From: Mastigamoeba balamuthi
Taxonomy: Eukaryota; Evosea; Mastigamoebida; Mastigamoebidae
DNA length: 64,000 nt
Assembly: GCA_902651635.1 (NCBI GenBank)
Contig: CACRSC010000031.1
Location: 819,058 to 883,057, forward strand
Direction of reading: 5' to 3'
Under the pieces are notes generated by a model, which was not told the origin of the DNA, did no database searches, and saw nothing but the letters and a program-made list of their open reading frames with translations. The translations under genes and the position numbers were made by a program. Positions 43,624-54,402 of this stretch are shown piece after piece (within the stretch, counting starts at the first letter, position 1; each line of letters opens with the position of its first letter).

Positions 43624-44695
43624 TCACTGCCACGACGGGACAAAGTCTCTGAAGTACAGCCAGAGGCACACGACCCACTCGCGGCCCAGGATGGCGAACA
43701 CCTCTGACCGGTCCGACGGCTCGGTGTAGCTGGGGTTCTCCCCGTAGTACACGCCGCCCCCGAGCAGCCTCGCGGCCTCGATGAAGCTGTCGACGAGCGC
43801 GCGCACCTGCTGCACCAGGACGTCGTTGGCGTCCCCGCTCCTCGGCTTGCTGACCTCGCCGTACACCGACACGGGCGGGTACGCAGGCAGCGGCCTGCCG
43901 TCGGCGTGCTGTGCTTGCCCTCGTGAGCGGTGGAGGGGGAGGGACGCGGGCGCTCACCTCGGGGCTCCTGTTCCTGTGCGAGCCGAGACGGCGCTCGCCG
44001 AGCGTGTGCCTCAGCAGCATCGCGTGCAGCGCGCTGGGCACGACGCCCTTCCACCCGGTCCCGATCGACCAGAACCTCTGCCCGGACGCGGCCCTGCCCC
44101 CGACGAGCGCCGGCAGCAGGCGCTCGGCGAGGGCGTCGAGCGCGACCTGCGCCGCGTTGTGCTGGCGGACGACGACGTGGGGCCTCGCGGGCGAGACGTG
44201 CAGCCGCGGGTACTCGAACTCGTCGCGCAGCTCGCAGAGGCCGCTCTCGGCCACCTGCGCGGCCAGCTCGCCCGGGTCCACCAGCGCGCCGTCGGGGGCG
44301 CAGGCCACGTCGCAGGCGGCGGCCTCGCTGGCGGCCCTGTCGAGCTGGGCGGCGGGGCAGACGACGCAGGCGTAGCGGTCGGGGACGACCGAGTAGAGCT
44401 CTGCGGGCGGCAGGCGCAGCGAGCACAGGCGCGCGGCGAGGATCTCGTGCATGGCGAGGTACGACTCGCGCCAGTCGCCCCAGACGCTGAACGAGTCGGG
44501 CGGGGGCTGCGGGAAGTCGCGGTTGAAGAGGACGCGCCAGCTGGCGTCGTCGAGGGCCCGCACGCAGGCGCTCAGCAGCCGCGAGCAGCGCGCCAGGCGG
44601 CAGAGGTCGCGGCACGAGAGGTACGGCAGCATCAGCGACACGAGCTGCATCATGCGCGTCGCCTCGTCCTCGGTGTCAGGAATGTCTTGCGCCAT
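43624..44695 (-). CDS. F-box-like protein
   Basis: Two exons, 44695-43958 and 43908-43624 (intron 49 nt), 340 residues. Residues about 12-60 fit an F-box: LVSLMLPYLSCRDLCRLARC, then DDASWRVLFNRDFP. The rest is an uncharacterised domain with CVVCPAAQ, WSIGTGWKGVVPSALHAMLL and a C-terminal part EVSKPRSGDANDVLVQQ ending YFRDFVPSWQ. F-box proteins choose substrates for SCF ubiquitin ligases; the substrate is unknown. The length is normal and the start is the first ATG. Divergent from the kinase gene. Confidence 0.75.
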
Positions 44696-45298
44696 CGGCG
44701 AGATCGATTGTGAGTGCTGACGACGCTGGCGAAATGAGAAAAACGAGTGAAAATACGAGAGATAGACCGCAGATATACCGCGGAGATTCAGCAGAGATAC
44801 ACCGTTCCCGGCTCAAGTGATTTCGGGCAATTAAATTGCGAATGGAGGGTCGAGTTGAAGGCGATTCAGACTGGCCAACAAGTCGTAAGAACTTAGTAAC
44901 TGTGTCCCCATGTCGCCTCTGCTTGATAAGGATTCAGGCAGAGTGATATCACTGGATTCGGAAATTGCACTTTGTAGGGTTGTTTCAGTTTCCAACTTTC
45001 AGAGCTGGACACGGTACCAAAGCCGTTGATGATGAAGAGGACACTCCGAGGAAATTGTGATCCTGCCTGTTGGATTTATCCCAATCGAGTGGCATTATTG
45101 CTGTGTCGCGCAATCGCGTTTGGCAGTGCCCTGCCACGAGTTCTCTCCCCCTGTCTGCAGAGGTCCGGCCTGGATTGGAAAGGTGAACAATTGTTCGCGA
45201 GAAGTGAATCTTCGCCGTGTGTGCGGATGCAAGAATCTCTGAGCACAGCGCTCGGCTCTTTATTTAAACCGAACGCAAGTCGGTGCGGGCACCACACC
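44696..45298. other. Divergent promoter region (F-box / kinase)
   Basis: About 600 bases, AT-richer than the flanks, with no exon seen. A TATA-like TATTTAAA lies at 45261-45268, 31 bases before the kinase ATG at 45299, so the kinase transcript would have a very short leader. Confidence 0.5.
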
Positions 45299-47769
45299 AT
45301 GTGCGCGGCCCCCCACACCGCGGCAGCTCGCACGACGTACGAGTGGCGCCTCTCGGTCCGTTCCCGCGTGGTCGCGTCGCGCGTGCAGGCCAGCGTCCTC
45401 GGCTGCGGCCCCGTGAGTTGCCCTCTTTCCTTTTTTTTCTGCCCCGGGCGCTCAATCCCTCTGGGGGGTGCAGTCGGGCCGCGGCCTGGCGTCCCAGCTC
45501 GCTCTCTCGGGCTGCATCGTCCGCGTGTCCGACAGCACCGGTGCGCCCGCCGCGTGCCCCGCCCCCGCAGACGCGGTTGTTTTCGGTGGTTTGCGTTGGG
45601 TTTCCTGTGCTGACTGTGGAACGGCCGCCACCTGCGCCGCCTGCGCACCAGTCAGCAACCCCAGAGCGGAAATGCTGTGGGACATGGAGGAGGGCAGCTC
45701 GGGTCTCGTCGACCCGCGCGAGGTCGTCGACGCGCTGGCCCAGGTCCGCGTGTACCGCAGCCTCGCGCACGCCGTCGTGGCCCCCGCGCGCCTCGTCTTT
45801 GTGTGCCCCCCGTCGATGCCCTCGCTCGACCCGCACGCGCACTGCTCCACAGCCCTCGAGGTCCGCCTGCCGCCCTGCGTGGCGCCCCTCCGCCTCCCTG
45901 ACGTGGCCTCGTGGGCAGGCGCTCGTGAGGGCCCCGAGCGACGCGGTGGTCGTGGTCTGCGCGAGCGATGTGGGAGCGGCTGGCGAGTGCGCAGAGCGGG
46001 TGCTGGCAGGGCTGGGGGACGACGCCAGGGCGGGCCTGGCGGAGAGGGTGCTGGGGGCCTGCTTCCGTGACCCCATCTACGGCGTGGCCGGGGTCGACCT
46101 CGTGCGGACGGCCCTGACGTCGGAGGACGTGCTGCTCGACGCCATGTGCTTCTTCCAGAACCTCGGCAAGCACGCAGAGGTCTACGGCAAGCCGCCGGCC
46201 TCTCCGCGCCGCCGTCCCCGGTCAGCACTCGTAGGCCCCACGGGCCCCCCCGCGGCCCCCATCTCCAAGTCCGAGGGCGTGCCGCGCCAGGGCGGCCCAG
46301 ACACTGGGGGCGGAGGCGGCAGGGAGGCAGCGGCGAGGCACTCGGACACGACGCTGCTGCGCGTGCCCGGGGCGGGCAACGGCGAGGGGCACACGAAGCC
46401 GGACAGGCAGCTGTCGGCCGAGTCGTGCCGCAAGCAGGAGGCCTCGGCGCAGCTCATCACCCAGTCGCCCTCGTCGGACGCCGCTCCGGCCCCGGCGTGC
46501 CCGAAGAAAGGGGAGCAGGGCAGCGGGCCCAAAGACGGCATTGAGCAGTTCCTCGCAGGCCTCGGCCTCGAGAAGTACGCCGAGACTTTCGAGAAAGGTG
46601 ACCACCAGCCCTCTCTTTGCTCTGCCCCCCTGCGCTGTACTCAGAGTGCCGACCCCACCAGAGGAGGTCACTGTCAACGAGATCTCGCTCCTGACGGAGG
46701 AGACGCTCATACGGATGGGCCTGCCCATGGGCCCGCGACTCAGGATCCTCGCCAAGATCAAGGACATGCCCGTCGACGACTCGCCGCTGACGGGGGCCGC
46801 GGAGAGCGACGGCGACACGCTGCTCAACGTCATCCCCGGGGACTACATCGGGTCCGGCGCCTTTGGCCGCGTCATGAAGGGCGTGTGGGGAGGCGTCACC
46901 GAGGTCGCCATGAAGTCGGTGGACCTCTCGGGCGCGGGCCAGGCCGCCGAGTCTCAGCTCATGTCCGAGGCGGGCATTCTGCGCTCCCTCAGGCACCCCA
47001 ACGTCATCGCGTTCTACGGTCTCGCGAGGCACAACGGGTCGCTGTTCATGGTGACCGAGCTCGCGGACGGGAGCGTCCTGTCGCTCCTGCGGTCCGCCAA
47101 AGACCGCCCGCTGCCGGACATCGCGCTGGTCCACATGGCGGCGTCGTGCGCCGCTGGGATGGCCTACCTGTCCTCGAGGGCGATCGTGCACAGGGACCTC
47201 GCTGCAAGGAACCTCCTGTACCTGCGTGGCGCGGGCCAGGAGACCTACACCGTCAAGGTCGCCGACTTTGGCCTCGCGTGTTCGTGCAAACCCGGCAGGG
47301 CGCGCGGCAACGTCTCCACCACGGCCCCCGTCAGGTGGACCGCACCAGAGGCTCTCGCCTCGCACGTATTCACGAGCCAGAGCGACATGTGGTCGTTCGG
47401 AGTTGTTTTGTGGGAGCTCTTCTCGGGCGGTGCCGACCCGTACCAGGGGATGACCAACGAGGACGTCCTCGCCAAAGTCCAGCAAGTGCGGCCAGTTTGC
47501 GCTCTGTATGTGTCTCACAGATGTCTTCCTAGGGTCATCGGCTCGAGGTGCCAAAGGGGATGCCGCCGCAGGTGGCGACGCTTATGAAGAGCTGCTGGGC
47601 GAGCGTTGAGAGCAGACCGACATTTGTCGCCGTGTGCCAGACGCTGGGGTCGGTTATTGCCCAGCCGGACAGCAAACAGAATACTTCCGCGATCAGTGCT
47701 GACCAGACGTCCCCGAGCGCGGGCGCGTACTATGCCTATCAGTCCTTCTCAGTTAAGTACTCCAAGTAG
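45299..47769 (+). CDS. SAM domain tyrosine-type protein kinase
   Basis: Six exons, 45299-45412, 45474-45540, 45652-45860, 45919-46597, 46662-47485 and 47533-47769, all in phase; 709 residues. The N-terminal 230 residues match no known family. A Pro/Ser/Gly linker is followed by a SAM domain (about 340-400: GIEQFLAGLGLEKYAETFEK then LTEETLIRMGL). The kinase domain (about 430-690) has GSGAFGRV, VAMK, the HRDLAARN loop and PVRWTAPEAL typical of tyrosine kinases, DFGLA, and a C-terminal CWASVESRPTF. All catalytic residues are present. Specificity for Tyr is inferred from HRDLAARN and PVRW; TKL kinases with such motifs exist in amoebae. No transmembrane segment, so cytosolic. Partner selection by SAM-SAM contacts is likely. 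Confidence 0.9.
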
Positions 47770-47989
47770 CTTTGCACCACCATTCTGAATGTACGAGTGT
47801 AACAAACAACTCAGAGATCTGCAGCACTTTTTTGTTTTGCGTGGCAAGCTTAGCAGTGGGCTGGCTCCCTTGTTGATCGGAGTGGGTTCGTGTGGTGTGT
47901 GTTTCGAGCTTGCCGGCGTTGAGTGGCTTGTTGTTGCGCGTGTCATCCGAGTGTTGCCAGTTGGTTTGGCAGCGCAGTGGTGCTTGTTC

Positions 47990-50059
47990 CTAGAACAGAG
48001 ATGGCTTGGGCATACGCTTGTGCTTGGCAGAGTTGCCGCGGGTATAAACCGTTGGGGCCTGCACGCCAGCCCTCGCGGCCAGAATGTCGGCGACGTTCTG
48101 GTACCCGTAGTACACAGCGAGGTCCATTGCCGTACGCATGTGCTCAGTGCGCGCGTTGATGTCTGCGCCCCTGTCGAGCAGCAGGGACACCACGTCCGCG
48201 TGTCCCCAGAACACCGCGCTGTGCAGCGACGTCAGCCCGTTGGCGTTCTTCGCGTTGGGGTCCGCCCCACTGTTGAGCAGCAGCTCGATGAGGTCCATCT
48301 GCGCGGTCTTCTTGCCGATGGCGAGGTGCAGGGCCGTGCAGTTCTTCGCCGCCGGGTTGGGCGCGTTCGCGTTGGCCTTCTTCTCGAGCAGCTTAGCGCA
48401 CACGACGTACAGCTTCTTCACGATGGCGTAGTGCAGCGGCGTCCACCCGTCGGTCGTGCCGGCGTTGACATTGGCCCCGCGGTCGATGAGTACGACCGCA
48501 GCGTCCGAGTTGCCCGCGTCGATCGCCATCATCAGCAGCGGTATGTTGCCCTTGACGTGCGTATCGGGGCTGCAGTTGAAGTGGTCGACCATCAACCGCA
48601 GGACCTCGGCATTGCCGGCAGTCGCCGAGTAGACGAGCACGGTGGCGCCCGAGTCCGACTCGGTGTTTGGCCCAAACCCGCACTTGCAGAGGTAGTCCAC
48701 GGCAGCCACGTTCCCCACGGTGATGGCGGCGAACAGCTCCTGCCTTCCTGCCTTGTCCACGGCCTGGGGGGTCGACCCTGTTCCCGAGGCGATCACCTCA
48801 ATTAGGGGCGCCTTTCCGGACGCAGCGGCCACTGCGGTGGGGGTGACGCCGCGGGCGTCTGCGGCAAGCGAGCTCGCGCCACGGGACAGAAGCACTTTGG
48901 AGGCCTCAGGCTTGTCCGCTGCCACCGCGACGTGCAGTGGAGTGGAGCCGTCGTTGCGCCTCGCGTTCACGTTGGCGCCCTGCTCGATGAGCTGCTCGCA
49001 TGCTGCAGCGTCCCCGCGGGCTGCGGCGATGTGCAGGGCAGTCGATCCGTTGTTGATCCTCTTGGCCGCGTCGTTGTACTCGTCGAGCACCTCCTTGCTG
49101 ACCTTTGACGTGGAGGCTGTGACGGAGACCGAGGCCGCTGCTACTACGACTGGCGCTGGGGCCGCGGCCGGCGCTGGAACTGGGGCCGGCGCTGGGGCTG
49201 GCGCTTGGGCTGGAGGAGGGGCGGGAGCACTGCGCGGCGAGGTCAGGCCGCGATTCGCGGGGGACTTGATGAAGAACGGGACATCGACCTCGGCAGTCCA
49301 CTTGATCTCGAAGCCCTTCTTGGTCGCCATGTCGGCCAGTGTCACGATGCACGTGTACACGTTCCTCTATTGGCGCATGCACCTTCGTCAGAGGAAGAAG
49401 AGAGTACAGCGAAGCTCAGTGGGCACCATGTTCTTGGCCAGGAACAGGTCCTCGACGGCGAAGCACGCCGCTTCGGGAATCTGAAGCTGATTGATGACCG
49501 CAAGGAACTTGGTGATGTTCTGAAGGGACGCAGCCCGTCAGCAGAGGAACATAAGAGGCTGTGATGCGTGCAGGAGAGAGAGGGCACCTCGCGGAGCTGG
49601 AACGGGGCGCTCTGGCTGGGGTGTATCTTGAGGACGGACCCCGGCTGAATCTTGTTGAGTACTTGGCACAGAACCACGCCGTCCCCGATGGCCTCGTGCC
49701 TGGCGAGAGCGTCGAGGTTTGGGTCAGCCGAAATTAGTGCTTTTTCGCGTTTTTCTTTTTGAGATCCTCCGTCTGCCGGAACGCGAGTGTGAGGATGTGT
49801 TTACATGTTCGGAGCCAGTTTCTGGCCAATAACTCGCTCGATCCACTCGCGGACGTCCGCCTGAAGATGAGGGGCGAGACGGAATGCAACAGTGAGAGAC
49901 GTCGGATACACATTTTGGCCCGTTTTCCGCCCAATAGACCGAAATGCGGACCTCCTTCTTGACGATGTCCTCCTGCTGGAGCTTGTTCATCGCCGCATCG
50001 CGGTCGATGCGCGGTGCGTTGTCGATGAAGTGCTCGGAAGGTTGAGACTGGTGCGCCAT
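47990..50059 (-). CDS. Calponin-homology domain plus ankyrin repeat protein
   Basis: Five exons, 50059-49952, 49860-49805, 49699-49588, 49519-49427 and 49366-47990, phases consistent; 581 residues. A single calponin/transgelin-type CH domain lies at about 36-155: EADVREWIERVIGQKLAP, GDGVVLCQVLNKIQPGSV, NITKFLAVINQLQI, DLFLAKNMRNVYTCIVTLAD. Next is an Ala/Pro linker (PAPAPAP repeats, about 170-200). About nine ankyrin repeats follow (for example GSTALHIAAARGDAAACEQL and DGWTPLHYAIVKKLYVVCA), ending in a short basic tail. A single CH domain of this type usually regulates or binds actin or signalling partners. Ankyrins give protein binding. A cytoskeletal adaptor is the simplest inference. Confidence 0.9.
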
Positions 50060-50338
50060 TTTGACCCCACGGTTCTTCCGCAGAATGTAAAAATGGGCGG
50101 ATTGCGAGCCCACAATATCTGACCAGCAAACCCAATCCGCAGGGATAAGATCGCGCGAGTGGCCGCCCACAGGGGAAGCAGAATAAAACAACTAGAGCAA
50201 TCTGTTGTTGGTGGTGCATCTATATGCCGAGGTATGGCGTTCTGGTGGGGGAGAGTGTGAGAGAAAGCGATGGGATGCGTTTTTTGGAATTTTCCTGTAC
50301 TCGGCAAGGAAAAACCGAAAAATACTCAACACTTAAGC
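50060..50338. other. Spacer between CH-ankyrin and eIF4B genes
   Basis: About 280 bases holding the CH-ankyrin promoter and the eIF4B 3' end. Nothing else is recognised. Confidence 0.35.
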
Positions 50339-52309
50339 TTAAGCGTCCTCCTCAGGCAGCGCGTCAAAGACGTTGGCCGCACCCTTCTTCTTCTTCTTCT
50401 TGTCGGCCGGCGCCTTGGCGGCGGCGGTCCACGGGTTCTTGGGGTCCCTGGCCGCCTTGCCAGCCGCCGCCGTGGTCTTGGCCGCCGCTGCCTTGGTCGT
50501 CTCGGGAGACTTGGCTGCGGGCTGCTCCTCCTGCTGCTGCTGCTGCTGCTCCTGCGCGGGCTGCGCTGCCTCGGCGGGCTTCACCTCGGCCGGGGCCGCG
50601 GGGCTCTCGGCCTTGGCGGGCTCCTCGTGGGCGGCGGGCTCCTTGGGGGCGGCTGCGGCTGCGGCGGCCGCCTTGGCCTCCTCCTCGGCCTTTCTCTTCT
50701 CCTCGGCGATGCGGTGCTCCTCGGCCTTGCGGCGCTCGTAGGCCTCCTCGTCGCGCGGGCGGGCGCCGCCGAAGGGGTCCGCCTTGGACGACGTCGCGCG
50801 TCCGCCGACGGGCTCGGCGACGGTGCGCGGCGCCAGCGCGAGCCTCTTGCGCTCCTTGGCGCCCTCCTCGTGGGCGGCATCGCTCTCTGCGCGCGGGGCC
50901 TCGGGGCGGCGCTCGCGCTCGTCGGCGGGCTGGCGCTCCCCCTCCTGCTCGGGGCGCGCGGGGCGGTCCTCCTCGCCGGGCATCGCCGCCAGGCGCCTGG
51001 GGCCGCGCCGCCTCTCGCCCTCGGCGCCGGCGGGCGCGTCCTCGTGGAAGTCGCGGCGGTCCCTGCGGTCGCCGTAGCCGCGGTCGTCGTAGCGGTCGAA
51101 GCCCCCGCGCTCGCCGCGCTCGCCGCGGTCGTCGTAGCGCGGGCGGCCCCAGGACGACTCGTGGCGCGGCCCGCCGCGGCTGCTGCTGCTGGGGCCCCAC
51201 TGGCCGCGCGAGGACGACTTGCTCTCGGCCACGTCGACGCGGATGGCGCGCCCCAGCATGTCCTCTCCCGACAGCGCCAGCGCGCGCTTCAGCCCCTCCA
51301 CGTCGTCCCCGTACTCGATGTACCCGAACCCCGCCGCCTTGCCGTCGTGCACAATCACCTTGGCGCTGACCGGCTGCAGGAGAGTGGGCGAGTGAGGTCA
51401 ACGCCGGTGGGGCATTGGTTGTGCCGTTTCAACAAATGTTGTGGAGGGCGAAAAGAGAGCACAGTGGAAGGGGACAACGCACAGCGGCGCCCTTCTCGGT
51501 GAACCACTCCTGGAGGTCGCGCTCGCCGCAGCGGAAGTTCAGGTTGCCGACAAAGGCCACGTAGGGGCCCTTCTCGGGGATGGGCGTGGCCTCGCGGTCG
51601 TCCCTGCGCGGCCTCTCCTCCCTGTCGCCGCGGTAGTCGTCCTCCCGGCGGTAGTCGTCCCTCGGCCCGAACCTGTCGCGCTCCCTGTACTCGTCGCGCG
51701 GCCCCCTGCGGTAGTCGTCGCGGGGCCCGTCGCGCGGGTAGTCACGCGGGCCGTCGCGGCCAAAGTCGCGCGGGCCCTCGCGCGGCGCGTCGCGGGGGCT
51801 CTCGCGCGCGGGCTCCCTGGCGTCCCTCTCGGGGGCCGCGCGGGGGGCCGCGGGCTGCTGCTGGGCAGGCTGCGGGTGCGCCTGCTGGGCCTGCTTCTGC
51901 AGAGGTGGGGGGCGGGAGAGGCGAGGCGGGAGGGAAGGGGGAGGGGGATGGGCGTTGAGAGAGGGGCTGAGGGGGCGACGTGCAGTCGGGTGGGGAGAGC
52001 GAAAAGGCGTCTGTGCATTTTTGTTACCTTGGGCTTGGCCTTCTTCGTCTCCGAGACCGAGGGGAACATCGTCGTGTCCACCACGGGTGCCGCGGCGGGC
52101 GTGGGGACCTTGCCCCACGTCGTCGGCGCCTTGACCTCCTCTGCGCGACGCAAACGTGACGTCAAAGCCAGTCGGCAGAGAAAAGAACAGATGTTTCATC
52201 GCTGAGAGCACAACCACCACCACCCTCTGTCCCTCTCGCCCCACGGGGGGTCCCGCGCGGCAGCAGGGAGCGGGATATGCTCACCTACGTCGTCAGCCCA
52301 GGATGACAT
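50339..52309 (-). CDS. eIF4B-like translation initiation factor
   Basis: Four exons, 52309-52285, 52140-52028, 51896-51483 and 51373-50339, in phase; 528 residues. The start reads MSSWADDVEEVKAPTTWGKV. A region rich in Arg/Asp/Tyr/Gly repeats (RDYPRDGPRDDYRRGPRDEY) precedes the RRM at about 155-240: YVAFVGNLNFRCGERDLQEW and AAGFGYIEYGDDVEGLKRAL, ending AIRVDVAE. The RNP motifs match the eIF4B/eIF4H group. The C-terminal half is charged and low complexity (RRKAEEHRIAEEKRKAEEE) with a DPKNPW motif and a Lys run. eIF4B boosts the eIF4A helicase during mRNA scanning. Its 5' half is present again at 52388-53477; see that entry. Exon 1 here lies beside the gap. Confidence 0.9.
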
Positions 52310-52386
52310 TGCGGCGGTTGGGGGTGCTGTCTTGCTGCTGCGGGGTTTTCTTTCTGGTGGGCGGCCTCGGCTGAGAGCGGCGCCTG
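51217..52386. repeat. Near-identical duplication, copy 1 (eIF4B 5' half)
   Basis: Matches 52388-53554 with only a few substitutions (for example at 51401 and about 52021) and one three-base CCA length change. Introns match as well as exons, which points to alleles or a contig overlap rather than an old duplication. Confidence 0.9.
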
Positions 52387-52387
52387 N
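52387..52387. other. Single-N contig join
   Basis: One undetermined base. The sequence on its right (52388-53554) repeats 51217-52386 almost exactly, so the join placed two overlapping contigs end to end. Confidence 0.85.
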
Positions 52388-53477
52388 ACTTGCTCTCGGC
52401 CACGTCGACGCGGATGGCGCGCCCCAGCATGTCCTCTCCCGACAGCGCCAGCGCGCGCTTCAGCCCCTCCACGTCGTCCCCGTACTCGATGTACCCGAAC
52501 CCCGCCGCCTTGCCGTCGTGCACAATCACCTTGGCGCTGACCGGCTGCAGGAGAGTGGGCGAGTGAGGTCAACGTCGGTGGGGCATTGGTTGTGCCGTTT
52601 CAACAAATGTTGTGGAGGGCGAAAAGAGAGCACAGTGGAAGGGGACAACGCACAGCGGCGCCCTTCTCGGTGAACCACTCCTGGAGGTCGCGCTCGCCGC
52701 AGCGGAAGTTCAGGTTGCCGACAAAGGCCACGTAGGGGCCCTTCTCGGGGATGGGCGTGGCCTCGCGGTCGTCCCTGCGCGGCCTCTCCTCCCTGTCGCC
52801 GCGGTAGTCGTCCTCCCGGCGGTAGTCGTCCCTCGGCCCGAACCTGTCGCGCTCCCTGTACTCGTCGCGCGGCCCCCTGCGGTAGTCGTCGCGGGGCCCG
52901 TCGCGCGGGTAGTCACGCGGGCCGTCGCGGCCAAAGTCGCGCGGGCCCTCGCGCGGCGCGTCGCGGGGGCTCTCGCGCGCGGGCTCCCTGGCGTCCCTCT
53001 CGGGGGCCGCGCGGGGGGCCGCGGGCTGCTGCTGGGCAGGCTGCGGGTGCGCCTGCTGGGCCTGCTTCTGCAGAGGTGGGGGGCGGGAGAGGCGAGGCGG
53101 GAGGGAAGGGGGAGGGGGATGGGCGTTGAGAGAGGGGCTGAGGGGGCGACGTGCAGTCGGGTGGGGAGAGCGAAAAGGCGTCTGTGCATTTTAGTTACCT
53201 TGGGCTTGGCCTTCTTCGTCTCCGAGACCGAGGGGAACATCGTCGTGTCCACCACGGGTGCCGCGGCGGGCGTGGGGACCTTGCCCCACGTCGTCGGCGC
53301 CTTGACCTCCTCTGCGCGACGCAAACGTGACGTCAAAGCCAGTCGGAAGAGAAAAGAACAGATGTTTCATCGCTGAGAGCACAACCACCACCCTCTGTCC
53401 CTCTCGCCCCACGGGGGGTCCCGCGCGGCAGCAGGGAGCGGGATATGCTCACCTACGTCGTCAGCCCAGGATGACAT
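52388..53477 (-). CDS. eIF4B, second copy of the 5' half (probably the other haplotype)
   Basis: Repeats exon 1 (53477-53453), exon 2, exon 3 and the first part of exon 4 of the gene at 50339-52309. It is cut in the middle of exon 4, just after the RRM, by the N at 52387. The true 5' flank continues only from this copy: after 53554 the sequence leads to the divergent TBCA gene. The most likely real structure is a single gene running from 53477 to 50339 once the overlap is merged. Confidence 0.8.
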
Positions 53478-53854
53478 TGCGGCGGTTGGGGGTGCTGTCT
53501 TGCTGCTGCGGGGTTTTCTTTCTGGTGGGCGGCCTCGGCTGAGAGCGGCGCCTGTGAAGTTGTCTGGGAGAGCAGAGGGAAGGAGCAATCCAGAATCAGG
53601 CGCAGCGGCGGCGGGAGGCACAAGGAGGGTGCCGGCAGGCAGCGCGGCACCGGAGAGCGGGGCGCACTGCTGAGGGACGGAAGCACGCACGGTCGCTCCA
53701 AAGGAGTGCCCGAGAGAAAGAAAAAGAGAGAGACCGTGACGTGTGGCGGAGTGACGCGTGTTGAACACACAATATCTTTCCGCAGCCAAAGCGCCACTCG
53801 CGCGCGTTGAACGAGGCACACCAGCCAAGGAAGCGGGCGGCGAACACGACGGCG
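53478..53854. promoter_or_regulatory. Divergent promoter (eIF4B / TBCA)
   Basis: About 377 bases between the two divergent start codons. GC-rich near the eIF4B side, with AATATCT and CAAAGCGCC near 53770-53790. No clear TATA box and no coding exon. Confidence 0.4.
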
Positions 53855-54190
53855 ATGGCGGAGCTGAGGCAGCTCAAGATCAAGACGGGCAGCTGCAAGC
53901 GCCTGCAGAAGGAGTGGGAGAGCTACATACGCGAGACGGCCACGCAGCAGAAGCGCGTCGACGACATGACCGCCGCCGGGGCCGACGCCTACGACGTCAA
54001 GAAGCAGCGCGAGGTGCTCGACGAGACCGCCTCGATGATCGCCGACAGCCGCGCGAGGCTCACCGCGGCGCTCGAGCAGCTCGACCTCGCCGTCTCGCAG
54101 CTGCCCGCCGAGGCCTCGGCAGCTCCCGAGGCCGAGGCTGCCCGCCAGACCGCCGAGGCCGCCAGGGCGGCCCTGTCGCAGCACCAGTGA
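53855..54190 (+). CDS. TBCA: Tubulin-specific chaperone A (cofactor A)
   Basis: A single exon of 111 residues, the usual size for cofactor A. The N-terminus AELRQLKIKTGSCKRLQKEW fits the family's first helix (QIKIKTGVVKRLxKE). A second (YDVKKQREVLDETASMIAD) and third helix (LTAALEQLDLAVSQL) follow, giving the known three-helix bundle. It holds beta-tubulin during folding in the cytosol. An Ala/Glu-rich tail completes it. Start chosen at the only ATG before the first helix. Confidence 0.95.
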   Translation: MAELRQLKIKTGSCKRLQKEWESYIRETATQQKRVDDMTAAGADAYDVKKQREVLDETASMIADSRARLTAALEQLDLAVSQLPAEASAAPEAEAARQTAEAARAALSQHQ

Positions 54191-54402
54191 AGGAGCACCG
54201 CACGGGGAGCCCTCCTCCCTCTCTCTCTTCCCGGCACCCAGCACGCACACGCAGGGACAAGGCTCTGGGACAACCAAACTGATATCTTTTGCTCTCATGG
54301 GGACAATTGCGTGTGCCACTTGCTTTGACGTGGAAACGGGTGACGAGGAAAGTGGGTGGGAACGTGGCTTGCTTGGCTGGACGGGCTGCAGGGCACCCCC
54401 GC

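Noticed and set aside
45020-45080. C/D box snoRNA (TGATGA near 45027)
   Set aside because: No D box (CTGA) at a suitable distance and no terminal stem.
50339-53477. Tandem eIF4B gene duplication as biology
   Set aside because: Near identity including introns, and a single N exactly at the junction, favour unmerged haplotypes or contig ends.
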